Shown here piece by piece: positions 1 through 6,791 of a DNA stretch of 17,764 nt. Source of the stretch: Chloroflexota bacterium (lineage in GTDB: Bacteria; Chloroflexota; Limnocylindria; Limnocylindrales; CSP1-4). The stretch is taken from contig JAKAMV010000107.1 in NCBI GenBank assembly GCA_021812735.1, positions 1 through 17,764 on the forward strand, written 5' to 3'. A program made the position numbers and the translations under genes. The stretch's first letter is position 1. Every line of letters begins with the position of its first letter. The notes under the pieces are model-generated. The model searched no databases. It had not been told where the DNA came from and saw nothing but the letters and a program-made list of their open reading frames with translations.

Positions 1-402
1 CATGTAGCGCGGGATGCCGCCCTCTGCCGGCGCCTGCCACACCTGGCTGGCGGCGGACAGGCCGGACTGCGGCCGCGCCGCCCAGAGGTCGTCGATCATG
101 ACCGCCACCACGTGGCGCTTGGCGAGCTCGGGCGCCACCAGCACGCCGTCGAGCGGGTCGGCGACGAGCACGGGCGTGGGCGACGGCGTGGGCGCCGGCG
201 TGGTCGAGGCCTGCCCGGACGGGGCGGGCGACGCTGCGTCGGTCGGCAGCCCGCTCCCGGACGGGCTCGCGTTCGCCTGCGCGCCGGCCGACGGCGACGC
301 AGCGGCCGACGGGCCCATCACCGCCCGCCCGGCGAACAGGCCGATGCCCACGCCTGCGGCGAGCGCCAGGACCACGAGGATCAGCGCCGGCACGCGCCTC
401 AC
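1..402 (-). CDS. DUF3048 domain protein, N-terminal part (runs off left edge)
   Basis: The visible 134 residues begin at a GTG (400-402, read on the minus strand) with a GAGG Shine-Dalgarno 10 nt upstream (413-416). Residues 5-24 form one hydrophobic segment after two arginines, which fits an uncleaved signal anchor; no lipobox cysteine is seen. A low-complexity Ala/Ser/Pro/Thr linker (about 30-80) follows. From about residue 84 comes the start of a DUF3048 (YerB-like) domain: DGV, then VAVMIDD (100-105), RPQSGLS (110-116) and APAEGGIPRYM at the edge, all in the family's usual order. The protein is probably extracytoplasmic and tethered to the membrane; the biochemical role of DUF3048 is not established. 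The C-terminal part of the domain lies outside the window. It is divergent from the 15-residue-repeat gene. Family assignment is confident; function is unknown. Confidence 0.85.
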   Translation of the reverse strand, partial: MRRVPALILVVLALAAGVGIGLFAGRAVMGPSAAASPSAGAQANASPSGSGLPTDAASPAPSGQASTTPAPTPSPTPVLVADPLDGVLVAPELAKRHVVAVMIDDLWAARPQSGLSAASQVWQAPAEGGIPRYM

Positions 403-559
403 GGGACGGATGCCTCGAGATCCGGCTGAGGTGCAGACACGCGCGGTACTCCCATGCGGGCCTCGGATCGAGACCGGACCGGGCGGACTATAGCCGTTTC
501 GCGGGTCCGCCCGCCGCGCCCGGCCGCCGATCCGCCACGCGGAAGGCGACGTACGGCCG

Positions 560-588
560 TTGGAGCGGCCCGCGGCGCGTCGTACCCT
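560..588 (+). promoter_or_regulatory. candidate sigma-70-type promoter for the repeat-protein gene
   Basis: TTGGAG (560-565) and TACCCT (583-588) are separated by exactly 17 nt. This predicts a start near 595 and a leader of about 24 nt ending in a GAGG Shine-Dalgarno (608-611), 7 nt before the ATG at 619. The same TACCCTG hexamer context occurs before the exporter permease at 15109-15114 on the minus strand. This is pattern-based only. Confidence 0.4.
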
Positions 589-618
589 GTGGCGCAACCT
601 GCAGCCCGAGGCCCCCCG

Positions 619-1317
619 ATGAACGAGCCCAGCACTTCTGTTCAGCCGCTCGACGCCAGCGAGGGCGAGCCCGCCGACGCCAGCGTCGAACCGGCGACGG
701 TGGTCGCATCGCCCGCCGATGCCGGCGCCGACACCCTGGCAGCCGCCGAAGCCGATGCCGCCGCCGAGGCGGCCGAGATTGTCGCGGCAGCGCCCGCGCC
801 GCCCTCGGGGTCCGCGGCGGTTGCAGCGGCGTCGCCTGCGCCGGGCGAGGCGGGGAGCCGCCGTGACCCCGACCGCGTCGCCGTCAGCAGCCTCCAGCTC
901 GAGCGGGGCGGCATCGGCGAGGCGACCGCGGACACCGTGGAGGTTCGGCTGGGCGGCATCGGACGACTGCACGCCGAGGACGTCTTCGTGCAGTTCGGCG
1001 GCGTCGGTGTCGCCCGCGCGGACGCGGTCAACGTCGAGTGGGGCAGCGTGGGGCCCGTCGCGGCCGGCGAGCTGCACGTCACGCAGGGCGTCGTCGGCAA
1101 CGTCCTCGCCCGCGAGGCCACCATCGACCAGGGCCTCGTGCGCACGCTGATCGCCCAGCGCGTCACGGTCACGCGCCCGTCCGCCGCGCTGGTGGTGCTC
1201 GCAGCCCGGGTCGACGGCGAGCTCCGGGCGCTGCTCGACTGGCGGGGCGCGCTCGCCCTCGGCGTCGGCCTCGGCATCGTGGCGGCGACGTCGCGGGCGC
1301 TGCGAAGGGTCCGCTGA
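619..1317 (+). CDS. 15-residue-repeat protein with C-terminal membrane segment (hypothetical)
   Basis: The protein has 232 residues. ATG 619 is chosen because GAGG lies 7 nt upstream and the frame upstream codes only an unlikely Arg/Pro-rich stretch. It has three parts. Residues 1-85 are an acidic, Ala/Pro/Glu-rich disordered region. Residues 95-184 are six consecutive, gap-free 15-residue repeats of the pattern x-x-G-G-[IV]-G-x5-x-[VA]-x-[VI], starting ERGGIGEATADTVEV. Residues 209-226 (GALALGVGLGIV and on) form one hydrophobic segment, followed by an Arg-rich end (RALRRVR). Regular glycine turns with aliphatic residues every 15 positions suggest a short beta-solenoid, somewhat like bactofilins, but I cannot assign a named family. 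The cationic tail after the last segment suggests a tail-anchored protein with the repeats in the cytoplasm, by the positive-inside rule, although the opposite orientation is possible. It lies just upstream of, and on the same strand as, the polysaccharide operon. Function is unknown. Confidence 0.75.
   Translation: MNEPSTSVQPLDASEGEPADASVEPATVVASPADAGADTLAAAEADAAAEAAEIVAAAPAPPSGSAAVAAASPAPGEAGSRRDPDRVAVSSLQLERGGIGEATADTVEVRLGGIGRLHAEDVFVQFGGVGVARADAVNVEWGSVGPVAAGELHVTQGVVGNVLAREATIDQGLVRTLIAQRVTVTRPSAALVVLAARVDGELRALLDWRGALALGVGLGIVAATSRALRRVR
901..1170 (+). repeat. six in-frame 45-bp (15-residue) coding repeats
   Basis: Codons 95-184 of the upstream protein divide into six units of exactly 15 residues: E95-V109, R110-V124, Q125-V139, E140-V154, T155-I169 and D170-V184. 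A glycine-rich turn (GGIG, GGIG, GGVG, GSVG, GVVG, GLVR) sits at unit positions 3-6 and an aliphatic residue at position 15. Similarity is at protein level and the DNA copies have diverged, so the array is old rather than a recent slippage product. Confidence 0.85.
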
Positions 1318-1354
1318 CCGCGGGTCGCCGGGCGGGGAGAACCGGGTCGGCCGG

Positions 1355-1360
1355 TATACT
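1355..1360 (+). promoter_or_regulatory. candidate -10 element for the polysaccharide operon
   Basis: TATACT is one of few AT-rich hexamers in this region. It stands about 95 nt before the first operon gene, in the 136-bp gap after the repeat-protein gene. No convincing -35 box lies 16-18 nt upstream (the sequence there is G-rich), and no TG extension is present. The assignment rests only on the hexamer and its position. Confidence 0.35.
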
Positions 1361-1438
1361 GCTGCGGGTCGCGAGACCGGCCTCCGGTCAGCCGCGCCCG
1401 TCGCGGCGGCGAGCGTCGGCCGCGAGGCCCAGTCACGC

Positions 1439-1443
1439 AGGAG
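1439..1443 (+). promoter_or_regulatory. ribosome binding site deciding a TTG start
   Basis: AGGAG ends 10 nt before the TTG at 1454. It supports TTG as the true start of the acetyltransferase gene, which has no nearby in-frame ATG or GTG that would keep the first hexapeptide repeats. Confidence 0.6.
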
Positions 1444-1453
1444 CACGCCCGCC

Positions 1454-2077
1454 TTGATCGACCCGACCGCCCGCATCCACCCGACCGCCGATCTGGAGGC
1501 AGACGTGACGGTGGGGCCGCGGAGCAGCATCTGGCACCGCGCGCAGGTGAGGATCGGGGCCACGATCGGCGCCGAGTGCATCATCGGCCGCGACGCGTTC
1601 ATCGACGAGGGCGTCAGCCTCGGCGACCGCGTCAAGGTCCAGAACCTCGCCCTCGTCTACCACGGGGTCACCGTGGAGGACGGGGTGTTCATCGGGCCCA
1701 ACGCCATCCTCACCAACGACCGCTACCCGCGGGCCATCACCGCCGACGGCGCCCTCGCCCGCGCGGACGACTGGACCGTCTCCCCGATCACCCTGCGCAC
1801 CGGCTGCTCGATCGGCGCCGGCGCCGTCGTGGTCGCCGGTGTGGACGTCGGCCGGTTCGCCACCGTCGGCGCCGGCTCGGTCGTGACCCGCACGGTCCCC
1901 GATCACGCGCTCGTCGCCGGCAGCCCCGCCCGCCGCATCGGATGGGTGTGCGGCTGCGGGCAGCGCCTCGTCGACGCCGCGGGCGCCGCGGTCCGGGCGG
2001 ACCACGAGGGTGCGGCCACGTGCCCCCGCTGCCCGTCCACCTACACCATCACGGGCGACGCCTGCGTCGCCGGCTGA
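1454..2077 (+). CDS. wbpD: UDP-2-acetamido-3-amino-2,3-dideoxy-glucuronate N-acetyltransferase, left-handed beta-helix family, with zinc-ribbon-like tail
   Basis: The protein has 207 residues and starts at TTG (AGGAG 10 nt upstream). Residues 1-160 are a left-handed parallel beta-helix of hexapeptide repeats (for example IHPTADLEADVTVGP, IGATIGAECIIGRDAFI, IGAGAVVVAGVDVG). It has the WbpD/WlbB-type block YHGVTVEDGVFIGPNAIL, then TNDRYPRA (88-94), and the usual end VAGSPARRIGWV (153-165). In this family the enzyme transfers acetyl from acetyl-CoA to the 3-amino group of a UDP-diamino uronic acid in the cytoplasm. Cysteines 166, 168, 190 and 193 (CGC near 166, CPRC at 190) form a probable zinc ribbon beyond the helix. 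It is the first gene of the operon and is followed 14 bp later by the aminotransferase that should make its substrate. An acetyltransferase for another 3-amino sugar is possible. Confidence 0.85.
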   Translation: MIDPTARIHPTADLEADVTVGPRSSIWHRAQVRIGATIGAECIIGRDAFIDEGVSLGDRVKVQNLALVYHGVTVEDGVFIGPNAILTNDRYPRAITADGALARADDWTVSPITLRTGCSIGAGAVVVAGVDVGRFATVGAGSVVTRTVPDHALVAGSPARRIGWVCGCGQRLVDAAGAAVRADHEGAATCPRCPSTYTITGDACVAG

Positions 2078-2091
2078 GGGAGCCCCGCCTG

Positions 2092-3186
2092 ATGATCCCG
2101 ATCTCCAAGCCCGACATCGGCCCCGCCGAGGAGACGGCCGTCCTCGAGGTCCTTCGCTCCGGCATGCTCGCCATGGGCGCCAAGACCAAGGCGTTCGAGG
2201 AGGCGTGGGCCGACTACTGCGGCGTCAAGCACGCGATCCTGATGGCGAACGGAACCGTCGCCCAGGAGGCCGTCCTCCACGGCGTCGGCATCGGCGAGGG
2301 CGACGAGGTCATCACCGTCTCGTTCTCGTTCAACGCCACGGTCTCGGTCATCCTCCGCGCCGGTGCGCGCCCCGTGTTCGTGGACATCCGCGAGGACGAC
2401 TTCTGCATGGACCCCGCCCAGGTGGAGGCGGCGATCACGCCCCGCACCAAGGCGATCATGCCGGTCCACCTGTACGGCCTGATGGCCGACATGGCGCCGC
2501 TCGAGGAGATCGCGAGGCGCCACGACCTGGTGATCATCGAGGACGCGGCGCAGGCCCACGGCGCGACGTACCGCGGCCGCAGGGCCGGCCAGTTCGGGCC
2601 CACGATGTTCAGCCTGTACGCCACCAAGAACCTGATGACGGGCGAGGGCGGCTTCGCCACGACCGACGACGACGACGTTGCCGACCGGATCCGGCTGTTC
2701 CGCAACCACGGCATGCGCGTCCGCTACCACCACGAGAGCCTGGGCACCAACTACAAGCCCGGCGACCTCGCGGCGGCGATCGGCCTCGCGCAGCTGACGC
2801 GCCTCGACGAGCGGACCGAGCAGCGCCGCCGCAACGCCGCCCACCTCACGGCGGAGCTGTCGGGCGACTACCTGACGCCAACGGTGCCCGAGGGCCGCGG
2901 CCACGTCTGGCACCAGTACGTGATGCGCTTCCCGGGGGAGCGCCAGCGGGTGATCGACGGGCTCGCCGAGCGCGGTGTGGGGACGCTGATCTACTACCCC
3001 GTGCCGATCCACAAGCAGGCGTACCTCCGGGAGTTCGTGCCGGGCGCGGCGGACCTGGACCTGCCGGTGACGAACCGGCTCTCCGACGAGGTCCTGGCGA
3101 TCCCGGTGCACCCCAAGCTCTCGCAGGACGACCTCGCGACGATCGTGCGGTCCGTCCGCGAGGTCGCCACGCCGGTGCAGCGATGA
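2092..3186 (+). CDS. wbpE: DegT/DnrJ/EryC1/StrS-family sugar aminotransferase (WbpE/WlbC-like)
   Basis: The protein has 364 residues, the family's usual length. ATG 2092 is chosen because GAGGGAG (2076-2082) lies 9 nt upstream and the protein then begins with the family start MIPISKPDIGPAE. This is a PLP-dependent fold-type I enzyme. The cofactor-lysine motif is ATKN with K179, followed by GEGGFATTD. EDAAQAHGA has D151 for the pyridine nitrogen, and VDIREDDFCMD (97-107) and PVHLYG (124-129) are family-typical. By context it would transaminate the 3-keto group of a UDP-GlcNAc-uronic acid using glutamate, giving the 3-amino sugar for the upstream acetyltransferase. Its stop overlaps the next start by 4 nt (ATGA), so the two are translationally coupled. 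DegT enzymes share sequence across many keto-sugars, so substrate is inferred from neighbours. Confidence 0.88.
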   Translation: MIPISKPDIGPAEETAVLEVLRSGMLAMGAKTKAFEEAWADYCGVKHAILMANGTVAQEAVLHGVGIGEGDEVITVSFSFNATVSVILRAGARPVFVDIREDDFCMDPAQVEAAITPRTKAIMPVHLYGLMADMAPLEEIARRHDLVIIEDAAQAHGATYRGRRAGQFGPTMFSLYATKNLMTGEGGFATTDDDDVADRIRLFRNHGMRVRYHHESLGTNYKPGDLAAAIGLAQLTRLDERTEQRRRNAAHLTAELSGDYLTPTVPEGRGHVWHQYVMRFPGERQRVIDGLAERGVGTLIYYPVPIHKQAYLREFVPGAADLDLPVTNRLSDEVLAIPVHPKLSQDDLATIVRSVREVATPVQR

Positions 3187-4205
3187 GCGAGGCGCCCCGG
3201 CTCCGGGTCGGCCTGGTCGGCCTGGGGATGATGGGCCGCAACCACCTGCGGGTCGTCTCGAGCCACCCCGCGACGACGCTCGCCGCGGTCGCCGACCTCG
3301 ATCCGGCGGCCCTCGAGGCGGCGACGTCGCAGACCGGCGCGGCGGGCTTCGCGGACCCGGCGAGGATGATCCGCGAGGCGGACATCGAGGCGGTGGTCAT
3401 CGCGGCGCCGACCACCGCGCACGTGCCGCTGGCGCTGGCCGCCATCGAGCGCGGCCTGCCGGTGCTGGTGGAGAAGCCCCTGGCCGCGACGCACGCCGAG
3501 GCGCTGCAGATCGTCGCCGCCGGCCGCGCGAGCGGCGTGCCCGTCCAGGTCGGCCACGTCGAGCGCTACAACCCGGCCGTGCTCAAGCTGGGCGAGCTGC
3601 TGCGGGCCGGCTGGCTGACCAACATCTACGCCATCGTGTCCCGCCGCGCCGGGCCGTTCCCGGCCCGCATCCGCGACGTGGGCGTGACCGTGGACCTGGC
3701 CACCCACGACGCCGACATGCTCAGCTGGGTGGCCGGCGAGCGGCCGGTCCGGGCGTACGCGGAGCTGGCCCAGCGCAAGCACGCCACGCACGAGGACCTG
3801 CTGTTCGGCCTGCTCCACTTCCCGTCGGGCGCCACGGGCATGCTCGACGTCAACTGGCTCACGCCCGCCAAGCGCCGCCAGCTGGTGGTCATCGGCGAGG
3901 AGGGCATGTTCGAGCTGGACTACCTGACCCAGAAGCTCACCTTCACCAAGTCCGACCTCGCCGGGCAGCAGCTGATCGCGGGCTACGCGCCCACCTTCGC
4001 GGGCGACGTGCTGGAGGTGGAGGTCGAGACCCACGAGCCGCTCAAGGCGCAGCTCGACGCGTTCGTCCGCGCCGCCCGCACGGGCGAGCGCCCGTACGTC
4101 GACGGCGAGGACGGCGCCTGGGCGGTCCGCATCGCCAACGCCCTGCTGGAGGCGGCCTCGACCGTCCGCCCCGTGGACCTGGCCGGGGAGGCCGCGCCCG
4201 CATGA
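3183..4205 (+). CDS. wbpB: Gfo/Idh/MocA-family NAD-dependent sugar oxidoreductase (WbpB/WlbA-like)
   Basis: The protein has 340 residues and starts at the ATG overlapping the previous stop. The N-terminal Rossmann fold has GLGMMG (13-18). The family's EKP motif is E97-K98-P99. The substrate domain carries GHVERYNPA (124-132) and DLATHDADM (171-179), where H175 is the likely catalytic-region histidine. The closest family types are UDP-N-acetylglucosamine 3-dehydrogenase and WlbA/WbpB, which oxidise C3 of UDP-GlcNAcA with NAD. Position between the aminotransferase and the 6-dehydrogenase supports that reading. It ends in another ATGA overlap with the next gene. The family has many substrates, so specificity depends on context. 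Confidence 0.85.
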   Translation: MSEAPRLRVGLVGLGMMGRNHLRVVSSHPATTLAAVADLDPAALEAATSQTGAAGFADPARMIREADIEAVVIAAPTTAHVPLALAAIERGLPVLVEKPLAATHAEALQIVAAGRASGVPVQVGHVERYNPAVLKLGELLRAGWLTNIYAIVSRRAGPFPARIRDVGVTVDLATHDADMLSWVAGERPVRAYAELAQRKHATHEDLLFGLLHFPSGATGMLDVNWLTPAKRRQLVVIGEEGMFELDYLTQKLTFTKSDLAGQQLIAGYAPTFAGDVLEVEVETHEPLKAQLDAFVRAARTGERPYVDGEDGAWAVRIANALLEAASTVRPVDLAGEAAPA

Positions 4206-5629
4206 CCCGCATCGTCACCCGCCCGTCCGTCGGCGCCTCCATGCTCGGCGGCTCCATCAGGCTGCCCCCGCAGCCGTGCACCCACGGCCCCGCGCGCCAG
4301 GTCTCGCCCTGGTCGGGCGGGGAGGGGACCGCCGGCACGGTCGCGGTCGTCGGCGCGGGCAAGATGGGGCTCCCGCTGGCCGCCCAGTTCGCCACCCACG
4401 GCTGGACCGTGATCGCGGTGGACGTGAACCCGGCGGTCGTGGAGGCGATCAACGCGGGCCGGTCGCATGTGGGCGAGGAGCCCGGGCTGGCCGAGATGGT
4501 GGCGGCCGTGCACGCCGAGGGCCGCCTGCGGGCGACGCTCGACGCGGCCGCAGCCGCGCGCGACGCCGACGTGGTGGTGCTGATCGTGCCGGTGATGCTC
4601 GACCAGGAGCACCAGCCCGACTACCGGTACATGGACCCGGCGGTCGATTCGATCGCCCCGGGCGTCCACGCCGGTTCGACGATCATCTTCGAGACCACGC
4701 TGCCCATCGGCGACACCCGCCAGCGGTTCGCGCCGCGCCTCGAGCGGGCCTCCGGCCTCGTCGCCGGACGCGACCTCCACGTGGCGTTCTCCCCCGAGCG
4801 CCTGTTCAGCGGCGCCGTGCTCGCGAACCTGGCGGCGTATCCGAAGCTGGTGGGCGGGACCGCGCCCGCGTCGACGGACCGCGCGGCGGCGTTCTACGCC
4901 TCGGTCCTCGACGCCGAGGTGGTGGCGATGTCCAGCTCCGAGGCCGCCGAGTTCAGCAAGCTCGCCGACACCACCTACCGCGACGTCAACATCGGCCTCG
5001 CCAACGAGTTCGCCCGCGTCGCGGACCTCCACGGCATCGACGTCACCGAGGTCATCGCGGCCGCCAACAGCCAGCCGTACAGCCACATCCACATGCCGGG
5101 TATCGGCGTCGGCGGGCACTGCATCCCGGTCTACCCGCACCTGCTGCTCGCGCGGGCACCCGGCCTGCGGATCGTCGAGACGGCGCGCGAGGTCAACGAC
5201 GGCCAGACGGACCGGGCGCTGGACGCCGTCTCGTCGCGCCTCGGCGGCCTGGACGGGGTGCCCGTGCTCGTGCTGGGCGCCACCTACCGCGAGGGCGTCA
5301 AGGAGCTCGCGTACAGCCGCGCGATCCCGCTGATCCGCGACCTCGCCGCCGCCGGCGCCGTGGTGTCGGCCTTCGACCCGCTGCTGACGCCCGCGGAGAT
5401 CGAGGCGCTGGGCGCCCGGCCGTGGGCCTGGGGCGAGGGCGCCCCGTTCCGCGCGCTCGTCACCCAGACCGCCGACCCGCAGTTCGCCACGCTCGACCCG
5501 GCCTGGTTCCCCGAGCTCGCCGTGGTCTACGACGGCCGCAACAGCCTGCGGACGCTGGCCCTCCCCGAGGGCGTCGCGTATCTCGGCGTGGGGGTCCAGG
5601 CCGACACGCGCGTCCGCGCGGGCGGCTGA
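4202..5629 (+). CDS. wbpA: UDP-N-acetyl-sugar 6-dehydrogenase (UDP-glucose/GDP-mannose dehydrogenase family)
   Basis: The protein has 475 residues. It contains an NAD-binding GAGKMG (51-56), the FSPER block (196-200), SKLADTTYRDVNIGLANE with K253, and the catalytic-cysteine motif GVGGHCIP with C307. The C-terminal third is the UDP-sugar-binding domain, with GATYREGVKE and FDPL. Family members oxidise the C6 hydroxyl of a UDP-N-acetylhexosamine to a carboxylate with two NAD. Here it should supply UDP-GlcNAcA to the upstream oxidoreductase. ATG 4202 overlaps the previous stop; ATG 4241 (residue 14) is the alternative. Either way about 30-45 residues precede the first beta-strand, more than usual for the family. 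UDP-ManNAc dehydrogenase (WecC) is an alternative, but the three neighbouring 3-amino-sugar genes argue for WbpA. Confidence 0.87.
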   Translation: MTRIVTRPSVGASMLGGSIRLPPQPCTHGPARQVSPWSGGEGTAGTVAVVGAGKMGLPLAAQFATHGWTVIAVDVNPAVVEAINAGRSHVGEEPGLAEMVAAVHAEGRLRATLDAAAAARDADVVVLIVPVMLDQEHQPDYRYMDPAVDSIAPGVHAGSTIIFETTLPIGDTRQRFAPRLERASGLVAGRDLHVAFSPERLFSGAVLANLAAYPKLVGGTAPASTDRAAAFYASVLDAEVVAMSSSEAAEFSKLADTTYRDVNIGLANEFARVADLHGIDVTEVIAAANSQPYSHIHMPGIGVGGHCIPVYPHLLLARAPGLRIVETAREVNDGQTDRALDAVSSRLGGLDGVPVLVLGATYREGVKELAYSRAIPLIRDLAAAGAVVSAFDPLLTPAEIEALGARPWAWGEGAPFRALVTQTADPQFATLDPAWFPELAVVYDGRNSLRTLALPEGVAYLGVGVQADTRVRAGG

Positions 5630-5665
5630 CGGCCAGCCGAGCCGGACGCGCCCGCGAGCCGCCCC

Positions 5666-6775
5666 GTGCGCATCGTCAGCGTCGTCGGCACCCGACCGCA
5701 GCTCATCAAGGCGGCGGCGCTCGCGCCCGCCCTCCGCGCCCGCCACGAGGACGTGTTCGTGGACACCGGCCAGCACTACGACGAGGCGATGGCCGGCGCC
5801 TTCTTCGCCGAGCTGTCGCTGCCGCGGCCGGACCACGCGCTGGGCGTGGGCGGCGGCAGCCACGCGGAGCAGACGGCGCGGATGCTGCTGGCGCTCGAGC
5901 CCGTCCTGCTCGCCGAGCGGCCCGACGCGGTGCTCGTCTACGGCGACACGAACTCCACCCTCGCCGGCGCCCTCGCGGCGGCCAAGCTCGGCATGCCGGT
6001 GGCCCATGTGGAGGCCGGGCTGCGCTCGTTCGACCGGCGGATGCCGGAGGAGCTCAACCGCGTCGTCGCCGACCACCTGTCGCGCTGGCTGTTCGCCCCC
6101 ACGCCCGCCGCCGTGGCGAACCTCGCCGCCGAGGGCGTCACCGACGGCGTGCGCCAGGTGGGCGACCTGATGCAGGACCTGGCCAGCCGGGTCGGCCGCG
6201 AGGTCCGCGAGCCCTCGGCACTGGCGCGGGCGGCCGGCGCCGCCGGCCTTTCGCTCACGCCGGGCGGGTACGCCTTCGCCACGGTGCACCGGGCGGAGAA
6301 CCGCGACCCCGCCGCGATGCGCGCCTGGGCGACGATCCTGGCGGACGCCGCCGCCACCCGGCCGGTGGTCCTCGCGCTCCACCCTGGCACCAGGGCCGCG
6401 CTCGACGGCGCCGGCATCGCCCTCGACCCCGGCGTGCACGTCGTCCCGCCACAGGGCTATCGCACCACCCTCACCCTCCAGCTCCACGCGGCGGCAGTGC
6501 TGACCGATTCGGGCGGCGTCCAGCGCGAGGCCGCCTGGCTCCGGACGCCGTGCCTGGTCCTGCGCGACCGGACCGAATGGCTGGAGGCCGTCGCCGAATC
6601 CGAGGGGCGGATGGTGGTCGTGGGCCTCGACCGCAGGCGGGCCGCCCGCGAGCTGGCCCGCCTCGCCCCCGCGGCGGACGCCGCACGCCTGGCAGTCGAG
6701 CGCGCCGCCGGGTTCGACCTCGCTCCCGCCGGGGCGGGCGAGGCCATCGCGGCCGCGCTCGCCGCGAACGGGTGA
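5666..6775 (+). CDS. wbpI: non-hydrolysing UDP-N-acetylglucosamine 2-epimerase family (WbpI/WecB)
   Basis: The protein has 369 residues and starts at GTG 5666, which gives the canonical MRIVSVVGTRPQLIK. The whole family signature is present: GTRPQLIK (8-15), DTGQHYD (33-39), YGDTNST (92-98), HVEAGLRS (114-121), MPEELNR (126-132), HRAEN (208-212), TDSGGVQRE (280-288) and RDRTEW (300-305). The conserved D94, E117, E129 and H208 region is intact. The enzyme inverts C2 of a UDP-GlcNAc-type sugar through an elimination/re-addition mechanism in the cytoplasm. In this setting the substrate is probably UDP-2,3-diacetamido-glucuronate, giving the manno form, as in WbpI/WlbD; plain UDP-GlcNAc (WecB) cannot be excluded from sequence. 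A 36-bp gap separates it from the dehydrogenase, the largest in the operon, and no strong Shine-Dalgarno is visible. Confidence 0.87.
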   Translation: MRIVSVVGTRPQLIKAAALAPALRARHEDVFVDTGQHYDEAMAGAFFAELSLPRPDHALGVGGGSHAEQTARMLLALEPVLLAERPDAVLVYGDTNSTLAGALAAAKLGMPVAHVEAGLRSFDRRMPEELNRVVADHLSRWLFAPTPAAVANLAAEGVTDGVRQVGDLMQDLASRVGREVREPSALARAAGAAGLSLTPGGYAFATVHRAENRDPAAMRAWATILADAAATRPVVLALHPGTRAALDGAGIALDPGVHVVPPQGYRTTLTLQLHAAAVLTDSGGVQREAAWLRTPCLVLRDRTEWLEAVAESEGRMVVVGLDRRRAARELARLAPAADAARLAVERAAGFDLAPAGAGEAIAAALAANG

Positions 6776-6791
6776 CCGCGGGAGCGGCGCG

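Noticed and set aside
487..492. TATAGT on the minus strand as a promoter for the DUF3048 gene
   Set aside because: No -35 hexamer at suitable spacing and a start codon about 80 nt away. A lone hexamer is too little to list as a feature.
14..493. 159-residue plus-strand open frame at the left edge
   Set aside because: Antisense to the DUF3048 protein, whose family motifs are clear on the minus strand.
3983..6487. 834-residue minus-strand open frame opposite the dehydrogenase and epimerase genes
   Set aside because: It is Arg/Gly/Asp/Val-rich with no motif, and lies antisense to two genes with intact family signatures. Long antisense frames are expected at this G+C content.
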